A DNA stretch of 64,000 bases from Daphnia pulex (GCF_021134715.1 NC_060020.1:868001-932000); one strand, 5' to 3'. Numbered from the stretch's first letter, positions 12,590-27,024 are shown. A program made the numbers and translations. Notes: generated by a model not told the origin, from the sequence alone.

Positions 12590-15249
12590 TAATTATAAGA
12601 AGAAACTCAAAACATGTGACAGGTTGCATTGGTGTTGAAGAAATACCAAAAAAACGTCCCAAACATCTAGCCTGAAATATTTCCAAATCGTGGTGGAGAC
12701 CTTTCCTATCACATGTTTTAGTATTTTTCGTGTTGAATAAGTAGAGAATACTCTATTTTACAATAATTATAAGAAGAAACTCAGAACATGTGACAGGTTG
12801 CATTGGTGTTGAAGAAATACTAAAAAAACGTCCCAAACATCTAGCCTGAAATATTTCCAAAACATGTTAGAGACTCTTCCTATCACATGTTTTAGTATTT
12901 TTCGTGTTGAATCAGTATTGAATACTCTATTTTACAATAATTATAAGAAGAAACTCAGAACATGTGACAGGTTGCATTGGTGTTGAAGAAATACCAAAAA
13001 AACGTCCCAAACATCTAGCCTGAAATATTTCCAAAACGTGGTAGAGACTCTTCCTATCACATGTTTTAGTATTTTTCGTGTTAAATCAGTATAGAATACT
13101 CTATTTTACAATAATTATAAGAAGAAACTCAGAACATATGACAGGTTGCATTGGTGTTGAAGAAATACCAAAAAAAACGTCCCAAACATCTAGCCTGAAA
13201 TATTTCCAAAACATGGTAGAGACTCTTCCTATCACATGTTTTAGTATTTTTCGTGTTGAATCAGTATTGAATACTCTATTTTACAATAATTATAATAAGA
13301 AACTCAGAACATGTGACAGGTTGCATTGGTGTTGAAGAAATACCAAAAAAACGTCCCAAACATCTAGCCTGAAATATTTCCAAATCGTGGTGGAGACCTT
13401 TCCTATCACATGTTTTAGTATTTTTCGTGTTGAATAAGTAGAGAATACTCTATTTTACAATAATTATAAGAAGAAACTCAAAACATGTGACAGGTTGCAT
13501 TGGTGTTGAAGAAATACCAAAAAAACGTCACAAACATCTAGCCTGAAATATTTCCAAATCGTGGTGGAGACCTTTCCTATCACATGTTTTAGTATTTTTC
13601 ATGTTGAATAAGTAGAGAATACTCTATTTTACAATAATTATAAGAAGAAACTCAGAACATGTGACAGGTTGCATTGGTGTTGAAGAAATACCAAAAAAAA
13701 CGTCCCAAACATCTAGCCTGAAATATTTCCAAAACATGGTAGAGACTCTTCCTATCACATGTTTTAGTATTTTTCGTGTTGAATCAGTATAGAATACTCT
13801 ATTTTACAATAATTATAAGAAGAAACTCAAAACATGTGACAGGGTGCATTGGTGTTGAAGAAATATAAAAAAAAAAACGTCCCAAACATCTAGCCTGAAA
13901 TATTTCCAAAACGTGGTGGAGACCTTTCCTATCACATGTTTTAGTATTTTTCGTGTTGAATCAGTATGAAATACTCTTTTTTACAATAATTATAAGAAGA
14001 AACTCAGTACATGTGACAGGTTGCATTGGTGTTGAAGAAATACCAAAAAAACGTCCCAAACATCTAGCCTGAAATATTTCCAAATCGTGGTGGAGACCTT
14101 TCCTATCACATGTTTTAGTATTTTTCGTGTTGAATAAGTAGAGAATACTCTATTTTACAATAATTATAAGAAGAAACTCAAAACATGTGACAGGTTGCAT
14201 TGGTGTTGAAGAAATACCAAAAAAACGTCACAAACATCTAGCCTGAAATATTTCCAAATCGTGGTGGAGACCTTTCCTATCACATGTTTTAGTATTTTTC
14301 ATGTTGAATAAGTAGAGAATACTCTATTTTACAATAATTATAAGAAGAAACTCAGAACATGTGACAGGTTGCATTGGTGTTGAAGAAATACCAAAAAAAA
14401 CGTCCCAAACATCTAGCCTGAAATATTTCCAAAACATGGTAGAGACTCTTCCTATCACATGTTTTAGTATTTTTCGTGTTGAATCAGTATAGAATACTCT
14501 ATTTTACAATAATTATAAGAAGAAACTCAAAACATGTGACAGGGTGCATTGGTGTTGAAGAAATATAAAAAAAAAAACGTCCCAAACATCTAGCCTGAAA
14601 TATTTCCAAAACGTGGTGGAGACCTTTCCTATCACATGTTTTAGTATTTTTCGTGTTGAATCAGTATGAAATACTCTTTTTTACAATAATTATAAGAAGA
14701 AACTCAGTACATGTGACAGGTTGCATTGGTGTTGAAGAAATACCAAAAAAACGTCCCAAACATCTAGCCTGAAATATTTCCAAAACGTGGTAGAGACTCT
14801 TCCTATCACATGTTTTAGTATTTTTCGTGTTGAATCAGTATTGAATACTCTATTTTACAATAATTATAAGAAGAAACTCAAAACATGTGACAGGTTGCAT
14901 TGGTGTTGAAGAAATACCAAAAAAACGTCCCAAACATCTAGCCTGAAATATTTCCAAATCGTGGTGGAGACCTTTCCTATCACATGTTTTAGTATTTTTC
15001 GTGTTGAATAAGTAGAGAATACTCTATTTTACAATAATTATAAGAAGAAACTCAGAACATGTGACAGGTTGCATTGGTGTTGAAGAAATACCAAAAAAAC
15101 GTCCCAAACATCTAGCCTGAAATATTTCCAAAACATGGTAGAGACTCTTCCTATCACATGTTTTAGTATTTTTCGTGTTGAATCAGTATAAAATACTCTA
15201 TTTTACAATAATTATAAGAATAAACTCAGAACATGTGACAGGTTGCATT

Positions 15250-18200
15250 GGTGTTGAAGAAATACCAAAAAAGGTCCCAAACATCTGGCCTGAAATATTT
15301 CCAAATCGTGGTGGAGACCTTTCCTATCACAATGGTATTTTTCATGTTAAATCAGTGAAGAATACTCTATTTTACAATAATTATAAGAGAAGACTCATTA
15401 CATGTGACAGGTTTTATTTGTGTTGGAGAAATACCAAAAAAACGACCCTAACATATAGCCTGAAATATTTCAAAATCGTGGTGGAGACCTTTCCTATCAC
15501 ATATACGTGTGGTGTGTGGTATTTTTCATGTTAAATCAGTGTAGAATACTCTGTTTTACAATAATTATAAGAGAAAACTCATTACATATGACAGGTTGCA
15601 TTGGTGTTGAAGAAATACCAAAAAACGTCGCAAACATCTAGCATGAAATGTTTCTAAATCGTGGTGAAGACCTTTCCTATCTTATGTAATGATATTTTTC
15701 ATGTTGAATCAGTGTAAAATACTATATTTTACAATAATTATAAGAGAAAACTCATAACGTGTGACAGGTTGCATTGGTATTGAAGAAATACAAAAAAAAA
15801 CGACCCTAACATCTAGCCTGAAATATTTCCAAATCGTGGTGGAGACCTTTCCTATCACATGTAATGGTATTTTTCATGTTGAATCAGTGTAGAATACTCT
15901 ATTTTACAATAATTATAAGATAAAACTCATTACGTGTGACAGGTAGCATTGGTATTGAAGAAATACCAAAAACAACGACCCTAATATCTAGCATGAAATA
16001 TTTCCAAATCGTGGTGGAGACCTTTCCTATCACATGTAATGATATTTTTCATGTTTCACTGTAGAATACTCTATTTTACAATAATTATAAGAGAAAACTC
16101 ATTACGTGTGACAGGTTGCATTGGTATTGAAGAAATACCGAAAAAACGACCCTAACATCTAGCCTGAAATATTTCCAAATCGTGGTGGAGACCTTTCCTA
16201 TCACATTTAATGGTATTTTTCATGTTTAATTAGTGTACAATACTCTATTTTACAATAATAATAAGAGAAAACTCATTATGTGTGACAAGTTGCATTGGTA
16301 TTGAAGAAATACCGGAAAACGACCCTAACATCTAGCTTAAAATATTTCCAAATCGTGGTGGAGACCTTTCCTATCACATGTAATGGTATTTTTCGTGTTT
16401 AATTAGTTTACAATACTCTATTTTACAATAATAATAAGAGAAAACTCATTATGTGTGACAAGTTGCATTGGTATTGAAGAAATATCGAAAAAACGACCCT
16501 TACATCTAGCCTAAAATATTTCCAAATCGTGGTGGAGACCTTTCCTATCACATGTAATGGTATTTTTCATGTTGAATCAGTGTAGAATACTCTATTTTAC
16601 AATAATTATAAGAGAAAACTCATTACATGTGACAGGTTGCATTGGTGTTGAAGAAATACCAAAAAACGTCCCAAGCATCTAGCATGAAATATTTCCAAAT
16701 CGTGGTGGAGACCTTTCCTATCACATGTAATGGTATTTTTCATGTTGAATCAGTGTAGAATACTCTATTTTAAAATAATTATAAGAGAAAACTCATTACA
16801 TGTGACAGGTTGCATTGGTGTTGAAGAAATACCAAAAAACGTCCCAAACATCTAGCATGAAATGTTTCTAAATCGTGGTGAAGACCTTTCCTATCACATG
16901 TAATGATATTTCTCATGTTGAATCAGTGTAAAATACTCTATTTTACAATAATTATAAGAAAAAACTCATTACGTGTGACAGGTTGCATTGGTATTGAAGA
17001 AATACCGAAAAAACGACCCTAACATCTAGCCTGAAATATTTCCAAATCGTGGTGGAGACCTTTCCTATCACATGTAATGGTATTTTTCATGTTTAATTAG
17101 TGTACAATACTCTATTTTACAATAATAATAAGAGAAAACTCATTATGTGTCACTAGTTGCATTGGTGTTGAAGAAATACCGAAAAACGACCCTAACATCT
17201 AGCCTAAAATATTTCCAAATCGTGGTGGAGACCTTTCCTATCACATGTAATGGTATTTTTCATGTTTTTTTAGTGTACAATACTCTATTTTACAATAATT
17301 ATAAGAGAAGACTCATTATATGTGACAGGTTGCATTGGTGTTGAAGAAATACCAAAAAACGTCCCAAACATCTAGCATGAAATATTTTCAAATCGTGGTG
17401 GAGACCTTTCCTATCACATGTAATGATATTTTTCATGTTGAATCAGTGTAGAATACTCTATTATTCAACAATTATAAGAGAAAACTCATTACATGTGACA
17501 GGTTGCATTGGTGTTGAAGAAATACCAAAAACGTCCCAAACATTTAGCATGAAATATTTCCAAATCGTAGTGAAGACCTTTCCTATCACATGTAATTGTA
17601 TTTTTCATGTTGAATCAGTGTAGAATACTTTATTTTACAATAATTATAAGAGAAAACTCATTACATGTGACAGGTTGCATTGGTGTTGAAGAAATACAAA
17701 AAAACGTCCCAAACATCTAGCATGAAATATTTCCAAATCGTGGTGAAGACCTTTCCTATCACATGTAATGGTATTTTTCATGTTGAATCAGTGTAGAAAA
17801 CTCTATTTTAGAATAATTATAAGAAAAAACTCATTACGTGTGACAGTTTGCATTGGTATTGAAGAAATACCGAAAAAACCACCCTAACATCTAGCCTGAA
17901 ATATTTCCAAATCGTGGTGGAGACCTTTCCTATCACATGTAATGGTATTTTTCATGTTGAATCAGTGTAGAATACTCTATTTTACAATAATAATAAGAGA
18001 AAACTCATTACATGCGACAAGTTGCATTCGTGTTGAAGAAATACCAAAAAACGTCCCAAACATATAGCATGAAAAATTTTCAAATCGTGGTCGAGACCTT
18101 TCCTATCACATGTAATGGTATTTTTCATGTTGAATCAGTGTAGAATACTCTATTTTAAAATAATTATAAGAGAAAACTCATTACATGCGACAAGTTGCAT

Positions 18201-21200
18201 TCGTGTTGAAGAAATACCAAAAAACGTCCCAAACATCTAGCATGAAATATTTTCAAATCGTGGTCGAGACCTTTCCTATCACATGAATTGATATTTTTCA
18301 TGTTGAATCAGTGTAGAATACTCTATTTTACAATAATAATAAGATAAAACTCATTATGTGTCACTAGTTGCATTGGTGTTGAAGAAATACCGAAAAACGA
18401 CCCTAACATCTAGCCTAAAATATTTCCAAATCGTGGTGGAGACCTTTCCTATCACATGTAATGGTATTTTTCATGTTTTTTTAGTGTACAATACTCTATT
18501 TTACAATAATTATAAGAGAAGACTCATTATATGTGACAGGTTGCATTGGTGTTGAAGAAATACCAAAAAACGTCCCAAACATCTAGCATGAAATATTTTC
18601 AAATCGTGGTGGAGACCTTTCCTATCACATGTAATGATATTTTTCATGTTGAATCAGTGTAGAATACTCTATTATTCAACAATTATAAGAGAAAACTCAT
18701 TACATGTGACAGGTTGCATTGGTGTTGAAGAAATACCAAAAACGTCCCAAACATTTAGCATGAAATATTTCCAAATCGTAGTGAAGACCTTTCCTATCAC
18801 ATGTAATTGTATTTTTCATGTTGAATCAGTGTAGAATACTTTATTTTACAATAATTATAAGAGAAAACTCATTACATGTGACAGGTTGCATTGGTGTTGA
18901 AGAAATACAAAAAAACGTCCCAAACATCTAGCATGAAATATTTCCAAATCGTGGTGAAGACCTTTCCTATCACATGTAATGGTATTTTTCATGTTGAATC
19001 AGTGTAGAAAACTCTATTTTAGAATAATTATAAGAAAAAACTCATTACGTGTGACAGTTTGCATTGGTATTGAAGAAATACCGAAAAAACCACCCTAACA
19101 TCTAGCCTGAAATATTTCCAAATCGTGGTGGAGACCTTTCCTATCACATGTAATGGTATTTTTCATGTTGAATCAGTGTAGAATACTCTATTTTACAATA
19201 ATAATAAGAGAAAACTCATTACATGCGACAAGTTGCATTCGTGTTGAAGAAATACCAAAAAACGTCCCAAACATATAGCATGAAAAATTTTCAAATCGTG
19301 GTCGAGACCTTTCCTATCACATGTAATGGTATTTTTCATGTTGAATCAGTGTAGAATACTCTATTTTAAAATAATTATAAGAGAAAACTCATTACATGCG
19401 ACAAGTTGCATTCGTGTTGAAGAAATACCAAAAAACGTCCCAAACATCTAGCATGAAATATTTTCAAATCGTGGTCGAGACCTTTCCTATCACATGAATT
19501 GATATTTTTCATGTTGAATCAGTGTAGAATACTCTATTTTACAATAATAATAAGATAAAACTCATTATGTGTCACTAGTTGCATTGGTGTTGAAGAAATA
19601 CCGAAAAACGACCCTAACATCTAGCCTAAAATATTTCCAAATCGTGGTGGAGACCTTTCCTATCACATGTAATGGTATTTTTCATGTTTTTTTAGTGTAC
19701 AATACTCTATTTTACAATAATTATAAGAGAAGACTCATTATATGTGACAGGTTGCATTGGTGTTGAAGAAATACCAAAAAACGTCCCAAACATCTAGCAT
19801 GAAATATTTTCAAATCGTGGTGGAGACCTTTCCTATCACATGTAATGATATTTTTCATGTTGAATCAGTGTAGAATACTCTATTATTCAACAATTATAAG
19901 AGAAAACTCATTACATGTGACAGGTTGCATTGGTGTTGAAGAAATACCAAAAACGTCCCAAACATTTAGCATGAAATATTTCCAAATCGTAGTGAAGACC
20001 TTTCCTATCACATGTAATTGTATTTTTCATGTTGAATCAGTGTAGAATACTTTATTTTACAATAATTATAAGAGAAAACTCATTACGTGTGACAGTTTGC
20101 ATTGGTATTGAAGAAATACCGAAAAAACCACCCTAACATCTAGCCTGAAATATTTCCAAATCGTGGTGGAGACCTTTCCTATCACATGTAATGGTATTTT
20201 TCATGTTGAATCAGTGTAGAATACTCTATTTTACAATAATAATAAGAGAAAACTCATTATGTGTGACAAGTTGCATTGGTATTGAAGAAATACCGAAAAA
20301 ACGACCCTAACATCTAGCTTAAAATATTTCCAAATCGTGGTGGAGACCTTTCCTATCACATGTAATGGTATTTTTCATGTTGAATCAGTGTAGAATACTC
20401 TATTTTACAATAATTATAAGAGAAAACTCATTACATGTGACAGGTTGCATTGGTGTTGAAGAAATACCAAAAAACGTCCCAAACATATAGCATGAAATAT
20501 TTTCAAATCGTGGTCGAGACCTTTCCTATCACATGTAATGGTATTTTTCATGTTGAATCAGTGTAGAATACTCTATTTTTAAATAATTGTAAGAGAAAAC
20601 TCATTACATGCGACAAGTTGCATTCGTGTTGAAGAAATACCAAAAAACGTCCCAAACATATAGCATGAAAAATTTTCAAATCGTGGTCGAGACCTTTCCT
20701 ATCACATGTAATGGTATTTTTCATGTTGAATCAGTGTAGAATACTCTATTTTAAAATAATTATAAGAGAAAACTCATTACATGCGACAAGTTGCATTCGT
20801 GTTGAAGAAATACCAAAAAACGTCCCAAACATCTAGCATGAAATATTTTCAAATCGTGGTCGAGACCTTTCCTATCGCATGTAATGGTATTTTTCATGTT
20901 GAATCAGTGTAGAATACTCTATTTTAAAATAATTATAAGAGAAAACTCATTATGTGTGACAAGTTGCATTGGTATTGAAGAAATACCGAAAAAACGACCC
21001 TTACATCTAGCCTAAAATATTTCCAAATCGTGGTGGAGACCTTTCCTATCACATGTAATGGTATTTTTCATGTGGAATCAGTGTAGAATACTCTGTTTTA
21101 CAATAATTATAATTGAAAACTCACTACATCTGACAGGTTGCATTGGTGTTGAAGAAACACAAAAAAACGTACAAAATATCTAGCCTGAAATATTTCCAAA

Positions 21201-22365
21201 TCGTGGTGGAGACCTTTCCTATCACATGTAATGGTAGTTTTCAGGATGAATCAGTGTAGAATACTCTATTTTACAATAATTATAAGAGAAAACTCATTAC
21301 ATGTGACAGGTTGCATTGGTGTTGAAGAAATACCAAAAAAAGTCCCAAACATCTAGCATGAAATATTTTCAAATCGTGGTGGAGACCTTTCCTATCACAT
21401 GTAATGGTATCTCAGGATGAATCAGTGTAGAATACTCTATTTTACAATAATTATAAGAGAAAACTCATTACATGTGACAGGTTGCATTGTTGTTGAAGAA
21501 ATAACAAAAAACGTCACAAACATCTAGCATGAAATATTTTCAAATCGTGGTCGAGACCTTTCCTATCACATGTAATGGTATTTTTCATGCTGAATCAGTG
21601 TAGAATACTCTATTTTACAATAACTATAAGAGAAAACTCATTACATGTTACAGGTTGCATTGGTGTTGAAGAAATACCAAAAAACGTCCCAAACATCTAG
21701 CATGAAATATTTTCAAATCGTGGTCGAGACCTTTCCTATCACATGTTATGGTATTTTTCATGTTGAATCAGTGTAGAATACTCTATTTTACAATAATTAT
21801 AAGAGAAAACTCATTACATGTAACAGGTTGCATTGGTGTTGAAGAAATACCAAAAAACGTCCCAAACATCTAGCATGAAATATTTCCAAATCGTGGTGGA
21901 GACCTTTCCTATCACATGTAATGGTATTTTTCATGTTTAATTAGTGTAGAATACTCTATTTTACAATAATTATAAGAGAAGACTCATTACATGTGACAGG
22001 TTGCATTGGTGTTGAAGAAATACCAAAAAACGTCCCAAACATCTAGCATGAAATATTTTCAAATCGTGGTCGAGACCTTTCCTATCACATGTTATGGTAT
22101 TTTTCATGTTGAATCAGTGTAGAAAACTCTATTTTAAAATAATTATAAGAGAAAACTCATTACATGCGACAGGTTTCATTGGTGTTGAAGAAATACCAAA
22201 AAACGTCCCAAACATCTAGCATGAAATATTTTCAAATCGTGGTCGAGACCTTTCCAATCACATGTTATGGTATTTTTCATGTTTAATTAGTGTAGAATAC
22301 TCTATTTTACAATAATTATAAGAGAAAACTCATTACATGTGACAGGTTGCATTGGTGTTGAAGAA
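15250..22365 (+). repeat. Satellite B2 subfamily block nested within B1
   Basis: From about 15250 the monomers switch from the B1 form ('gttttagtatttttcgtgtt', 'agaagaaactcag') to a B2 form ('gtaatggtatttttcatgtt', 'agagaaaactcatta', often 'tagcatgaaat'), with a unit near 173 bp. At about 22365 the sequence returns to B1 within one monomer. B2 units vary more from one another than B1 units do, except inside the 1211-bp higher-order repeat. Confidence 0.8.
17130..20085 (+). repeat. 1211-bp higher-order repeat (seven B2 monomers), two full copies and a shortened third
   Basis: Private variants recur at exactly 1211-bp spacing. The start 'attatgtgtcactagttgc' appears near 17142, 18353 and 19564, and the unusual 'tattattcaacaattataag' word recurs in the same register. 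Copies starting near 17130 and 18341 are full seven-monomer units. The third follows them for about three monomers and then, near 20083, jumps to a later monomer (the 'gacagtttgcattggtattg' type), as expected from an internal deletion or unequal exchange. Confidence 0.85.
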
Positions 22366-25300
22366 ATACCAAAAAAACGTCCCAAACATCTAGCCTGAAA
22401 TATTTCCAAAACGTGGTAGAGACTCTTCCTATCACATGTTTTAGTATTTTTCGTGTTGAATCAGTATTGAATACTCTATTTTACAATAATTATAAGAAGA
22501 AACTCAAAACATGTGACAGGTTGCATTGGTGTTGAAGAAATACCAAAAAAACGTCCCAAACATCTAGCCTGAAATATTTCCAAATCGTGGTGGAGACCTT
22601 TCCTATCACATGTTTTAGTATTTTTCGTGTTGAATAAGTAGAGAATACTCTATTTTACAATAATAATAAGAAGAAACTCAGAACATGTGACAGGTTGCAT
22701 TGGTGTTGAAGAAATACTAAAAAAACGTCCCAAACATCTAGCCTGAAATATTTCCAAAACATGGTAGAGACTCTTCCTATCACATGTTTTAGTATTTTTC
22801 GTGTTGAATCAGTATAAAATACTCTATTTTACAATAATTATAAGAAGAAACTCAGAACATGTGACAGGTTGCATTGGTGTTGAAGAAATACCAAAAAAAC
22901 GTCCCAAACATCTAGCCTGAAATATTTCCAAAACGTGGTAGAGACTCTTCCTATCACATGTTTTAGTATTTTTCGTGTTAAATCAGTATAGAATACTCTA
23001 TTTTACAATAATTATAAGAAGAAACTCAGAACATGTGACAGGTTGCATTGGTGTTGAAGAAATACCAAAAAAAACGTCCCAAACATCTAGCCTGAAATAT
23101 TTCCAAAACATGGTAGAGACTCTTCCTATCACATGTTTTAGTATTTTTCGTGTTGAATCAGTATAGAATACTCTATTTTACAATAATTATAAGAAGAAAC
23201 TCAAAACATGTGACAGGGTGCATTGGTGTTGAAGAAATATAAAAAAAAAAAACGTCCCAAACATCTAGCCTGAAATATTTCCAAAACATGGTAGAGACTC
23301 TTCCTATCACATGTTTTAGTATTTTTCGTGTTGAATCAGTATAAAATACTCTATTTTACAATAATTATAAGAAGAAACTCAGAACATGTGACAGGTTGCA
23401 TTGGTGTTGAAGAAATACCAAAAAAACGTCCCAAACATCTAGCCTGAAAAATTTCCAAATCGTGGTGGAGACCTTTCCTATCACATGTTTTAGTATTTTT
23501 CGTGTTGAATAGGTAGAGAATACTCTATTTTACAATAATTATAAGAAGAAACTCAGAACATGTGACAGGTTGCATTGGTGTTGAAGAAATACCAAAAAAA
23601 CGTCCCAAACATCAAGCCTGAAATATTTCCAAAACATGGTAGAGACTCTTCCTATCACATGTTTTAGTATTTTTCGTGTTGAAATATTTACAATAATTAT
23701 AAGAAGAAACTCAGAACATGTGACAGGTTGCATTGGTGTTGAAGAAATACCAAAAAAAACGTCCCAAACATCTAGCCTGAAATATTTCCAAAACATGGTA
23801 GAGACTCTTCCTATCACATGTTTTAGTATTTTTCGTAATGAATCAGTATAGAATACTCTATTTTACAATAATTATAAGAAGAAACTCAAAACATGTGACA
23901 GGGTGCATTGGTGTTGAAGAAATACCAAAAAAACGTCCCAAACATCTAGCCTGAAATATTTCCAAAACGTGGTAGAGACTCTTCCTATAACATGTTTTAG
24001 TATTTTTCGTGTTGAATCAGTATTGAATACTCTATTTTACAATAATTATAAGAAGAAACTCAAAACATGTGACAGGTTGCATTGGTGTTGAAGAAATATA
24101 AAAAAAAAACGTCCCAAACATCTAGCCTGAAATATTTCCAAATCGTGGTGGAGACCTTTCCTATCACATGTTTTAGTATTTTTCGTGTTGAATAAGTAGA
24201 GAATACTCTATTTTACAATAATTATAAGAAGAAACTCAGAACATGTGACAGGTTGCATTGGTGTTGAAGAAATACCAAAAAAACGTCCCAAACATCTAGC
24301 CTGAAATATTTCCAAAACGTGGTAGAGACTCTTCCTATCACATGTTTTAGTATTTTTCGTGTTGAATAAGTAGAGAATACTCTATTTTACAATAATTATA
24401 AGAAGAAACTCAAAACATGTGACAGGTTGCATTGGTGTTGAAGAAATACCAAAAAAACGTCCCAAACATCTAGCCTGAAATATTTCCAAAACGTGGTAGA
24501 GACTCTTCCTATCACATGTTTTAGTATTTTTCGTGTTGAATCAGTATTGAATACTCTATTTTACAATAATTATAAGAAGAAACTCAGTACATGTGACAGG
24601 TTGCATTGGTGTTGAAGAAATACCAAAAAAACGTCCCAAACATCTAGCCTGAAATATTTCCAAAACGTGGTAGAGACTCTTGCTATCACATGTTTTAGTA
24701 TTTTTCGTGTTGAATCAGTATTGAATACTCTATTTTACAATAATTATAAGAAGAAACTCAAAACATGTGACAGGTTGCATTGGTGTTGAAGAAATACCAA
24801 AAAAACGTCCAAAACATCTAGCCTGAAATATTTCCAAATCGTGGTGGAGACCTTTCCTATCACATGTTTTAGTATTTTTCGTGTTGAATAAGTAGAGAAT
24901 ACTCTATTTTACAATAATTATAAGAAGAAACTCAGAACATGTGACAGGTTTCATTGGTGTTGAAGAAATACCAAAAAAAACGTCCCAAACATCTAGCCTG
25001 AAATATTTCCAAAACATGGTAGAGACTCTTCCTATCACATGTTTTAGTATTTTTCGTGTTGAATTAGTATTGAATACTCTATTTTACAATAATTATAAGA
25101 AGAAACTCAGAACATGTGACAGGTTGCATTGGTGTTGAAGAAATACCAAAAAAACGTCCAAAACATCTAGCCTGAAATATTTCCAAATCGTGGTGGAGAC
25201 CTTTCCTGTCACATGTTTTAGTATTTTTCGTGTTGAATAAGTAGAGAATACTCTATTTTACAATAATTATAAGAAGAAACTCAGAACATGTGACAGGTTG

Positions 25301-26107
25301 CATTGGTGTTGAAGAAATACCAAAAAAACGTCCCAAACATCTAGCCTGAAATATTTCCAAAACGTGGTAGAGACTCTTGCTATCACATGTTTTAGTATTT
25401 TTCGTGTTGAATCAGTATTGAATACTCTATTTTACAATAATTATAAGAAGAAACTCAAAACATGTGACAGGTTGCATTGGTGTTGAAGAAATACCAAAAA
25501 AACGTCCAAAACATCTAGCCTGAAATATTTCCAAATCGTGGTGGAGACCTTTCCTATCACATGTTTTAGTATTTTTCGTGTTGAATAAGTAGAGAATACT
25601 CTATTTTACAATAATTATAAGAAGAAACTCAGAACATGTGACAGGTTGCATTGGTGTTGAAGAAATACCCAAAAAAACGTCCCAAACATCTAGCCTGAAA
25701 TATTTCCAAAACGTGGTAGAGACTCTTCCTATCACATGTTTTAGTATTTTTCGTGTTGAATCAGTATTGAATACTCTATTTTACAATAATTATAAGAAGA
25801 AACTCAGAACATGTGACAGGTTGCATTGGTGTTGAAGAAATACCAAAAAAACGTCCCAAACATCTAGCCTGAAATATTTCCAAATCGTGGTGGAGACCTT
25901 TCCTATCACATGTTTTAGTATTTTTCGTGTTGAATAAGTAGAAAATACTCTATTTTACAATAATTATAAGAAGAAACTCAGAACATGTGACAGGTTGCAT
26001 TGGTGTTGAAGAAATATAAAAAAAAACGTCCCAAACATCTAGCCTGAAATATTTCCAAAACGTGGTGGAGACTCTTCCTATCACATATGTTAGTATTTTT
26101 CGTGTTG

Positions 26108-27024
26108 AATCAACTCTTGTTTCTAATTCTTTTCCTTCATGAGTGTCTTAATAGATTCATTGATTTTAAAGACTTTAAGATTAACATATCTTGTAACAAG
26201 AAATTTGTTTAAACTTGTAAAACAATTAATATCGTCATTTCAAATTCATTGAAGTTGTGGTTTCACTTCCTGGAAGATTTTCTATCAACTCTTATTTCTA
26301 ATTCTTTTCCTTCATGAGTGTCTTAATAGATTCATTGATTTTAAAGACTTTAAATAGTGTATTGGACATCGAATTAACATATCTTGTAACAAGAAATTTG
26401 TTTAAATTTGTAAAACAATTAATATCGTCATTTCAAATTCATTGAAGTTGTGGTTTCACTTCCTGGAAGATTTTCTATCAACTCTTATTTCTATTTCTTT
26501 TCATTCATGAGTGTCTTAATAGATTCATTGATTTTAAAGACTTTAAATAGTGTATTGGACATCGAATTAACATATCTTGTAACAAGAAATTTGTTTAAAC
26601 TTGTAAAACAATTAATATCGTCATTTCAATTCATTGAAGTTGTGGTTTCACTTCCTGGAAGATTTTCTATCAACTCTTATTTCTAATTCTTTTCATTCAT
26701 GAGTGTCTTAATAGATTCATTGATTTTAAAGACTTTAAATAGTGTATTGGACATCGAATTAACATATCTTGTAACAAGAAATTTGTTTAAACTTGTAAAA
26801 CAATTAATATCGTCATTTCAAATTCATTGAAGTTGTGGTATCACTTCCTGGAAGATTTCCTATCAACTCTTATTTCTAATTCTTTTCCTTCATGAGTGTC
26901 TTAATAGATTCATTGATTTTAAAGACTTTAAATAGTGTATTGGACATCGAATTAACATATCTTGTAACAAGAAATTTGTTTAAACTTGTAAAACAATTAA
27001 TATCGTCATTTCAAATTCATTGAA
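26108..27024 (+). repeat. Satellite C array, about 193-bp monomer, about 4.7 copies
   Basis: The word 'atcaactctt.tttct' recurs at about 26108, 26284, 26477, 26669 and 26862, giving spacings of 192-193 bp except the first (about 175 bp), which lacks the 'atagtgtattggacatcg' segment. Monomers are almost identical. The left junction joins B ('cgtgttgaatca') to C ('atcaactctt') through the shared word 'atca'. The array is cut off on the right after 'attcattgaagt' by a small inverted-repeat element. Confidence 0.9.

Larger units (their letters stand above)
6293..26107 (+). repeat. Satellite B array, about 174-bp monomer, roughly 105 copies
   Basis: This is a head-to-tail array of a monomer of about 174 bp. 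Each unit contains 'gtgacaggttgcattggtgt', an A run, 'cgtcccaaacatctagcctg', 'aaatatttccaaa', 'cctatcacatg', a 'gtatttttc.tgttgaat' block, and 'tactctattttacaataat'. Two subfamilies alternate as B1-B2-B1, and the array is interrupted at 11102-12589 by a foreign insert. The unit length is close to nucleosomal size and one A-tract falls in each unit, features common in centromeric or heterochromatic satellites. That role is inference only. Because 174 is a multiple of three, short open frames recur in nearly every unit; I treat them as artefacts. Confidence 0.95.

Noticed and set aside
6362..25835. Many near-identical open frames of 63-119 codons through satellite B (and similar ones in A)
   Set aside because: They recur at the monomer period, arise because the unit length is close to a multiple of three, have no splice or start context, and differ exactly as the satellite does.
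6293..26107. CENP-B box in satellite B
   Set aside because: Reading the consensus monomer, I found no match to the box's TTCG and CGGG cores at the right spacing; a centromeric role remains possible but unsupported.
3983..27024. CRISPR array
   Set aside because: Units are 174-193 bp tandem satellites with no short repeat/unique spacer alternation, and the host is a eukaryote.
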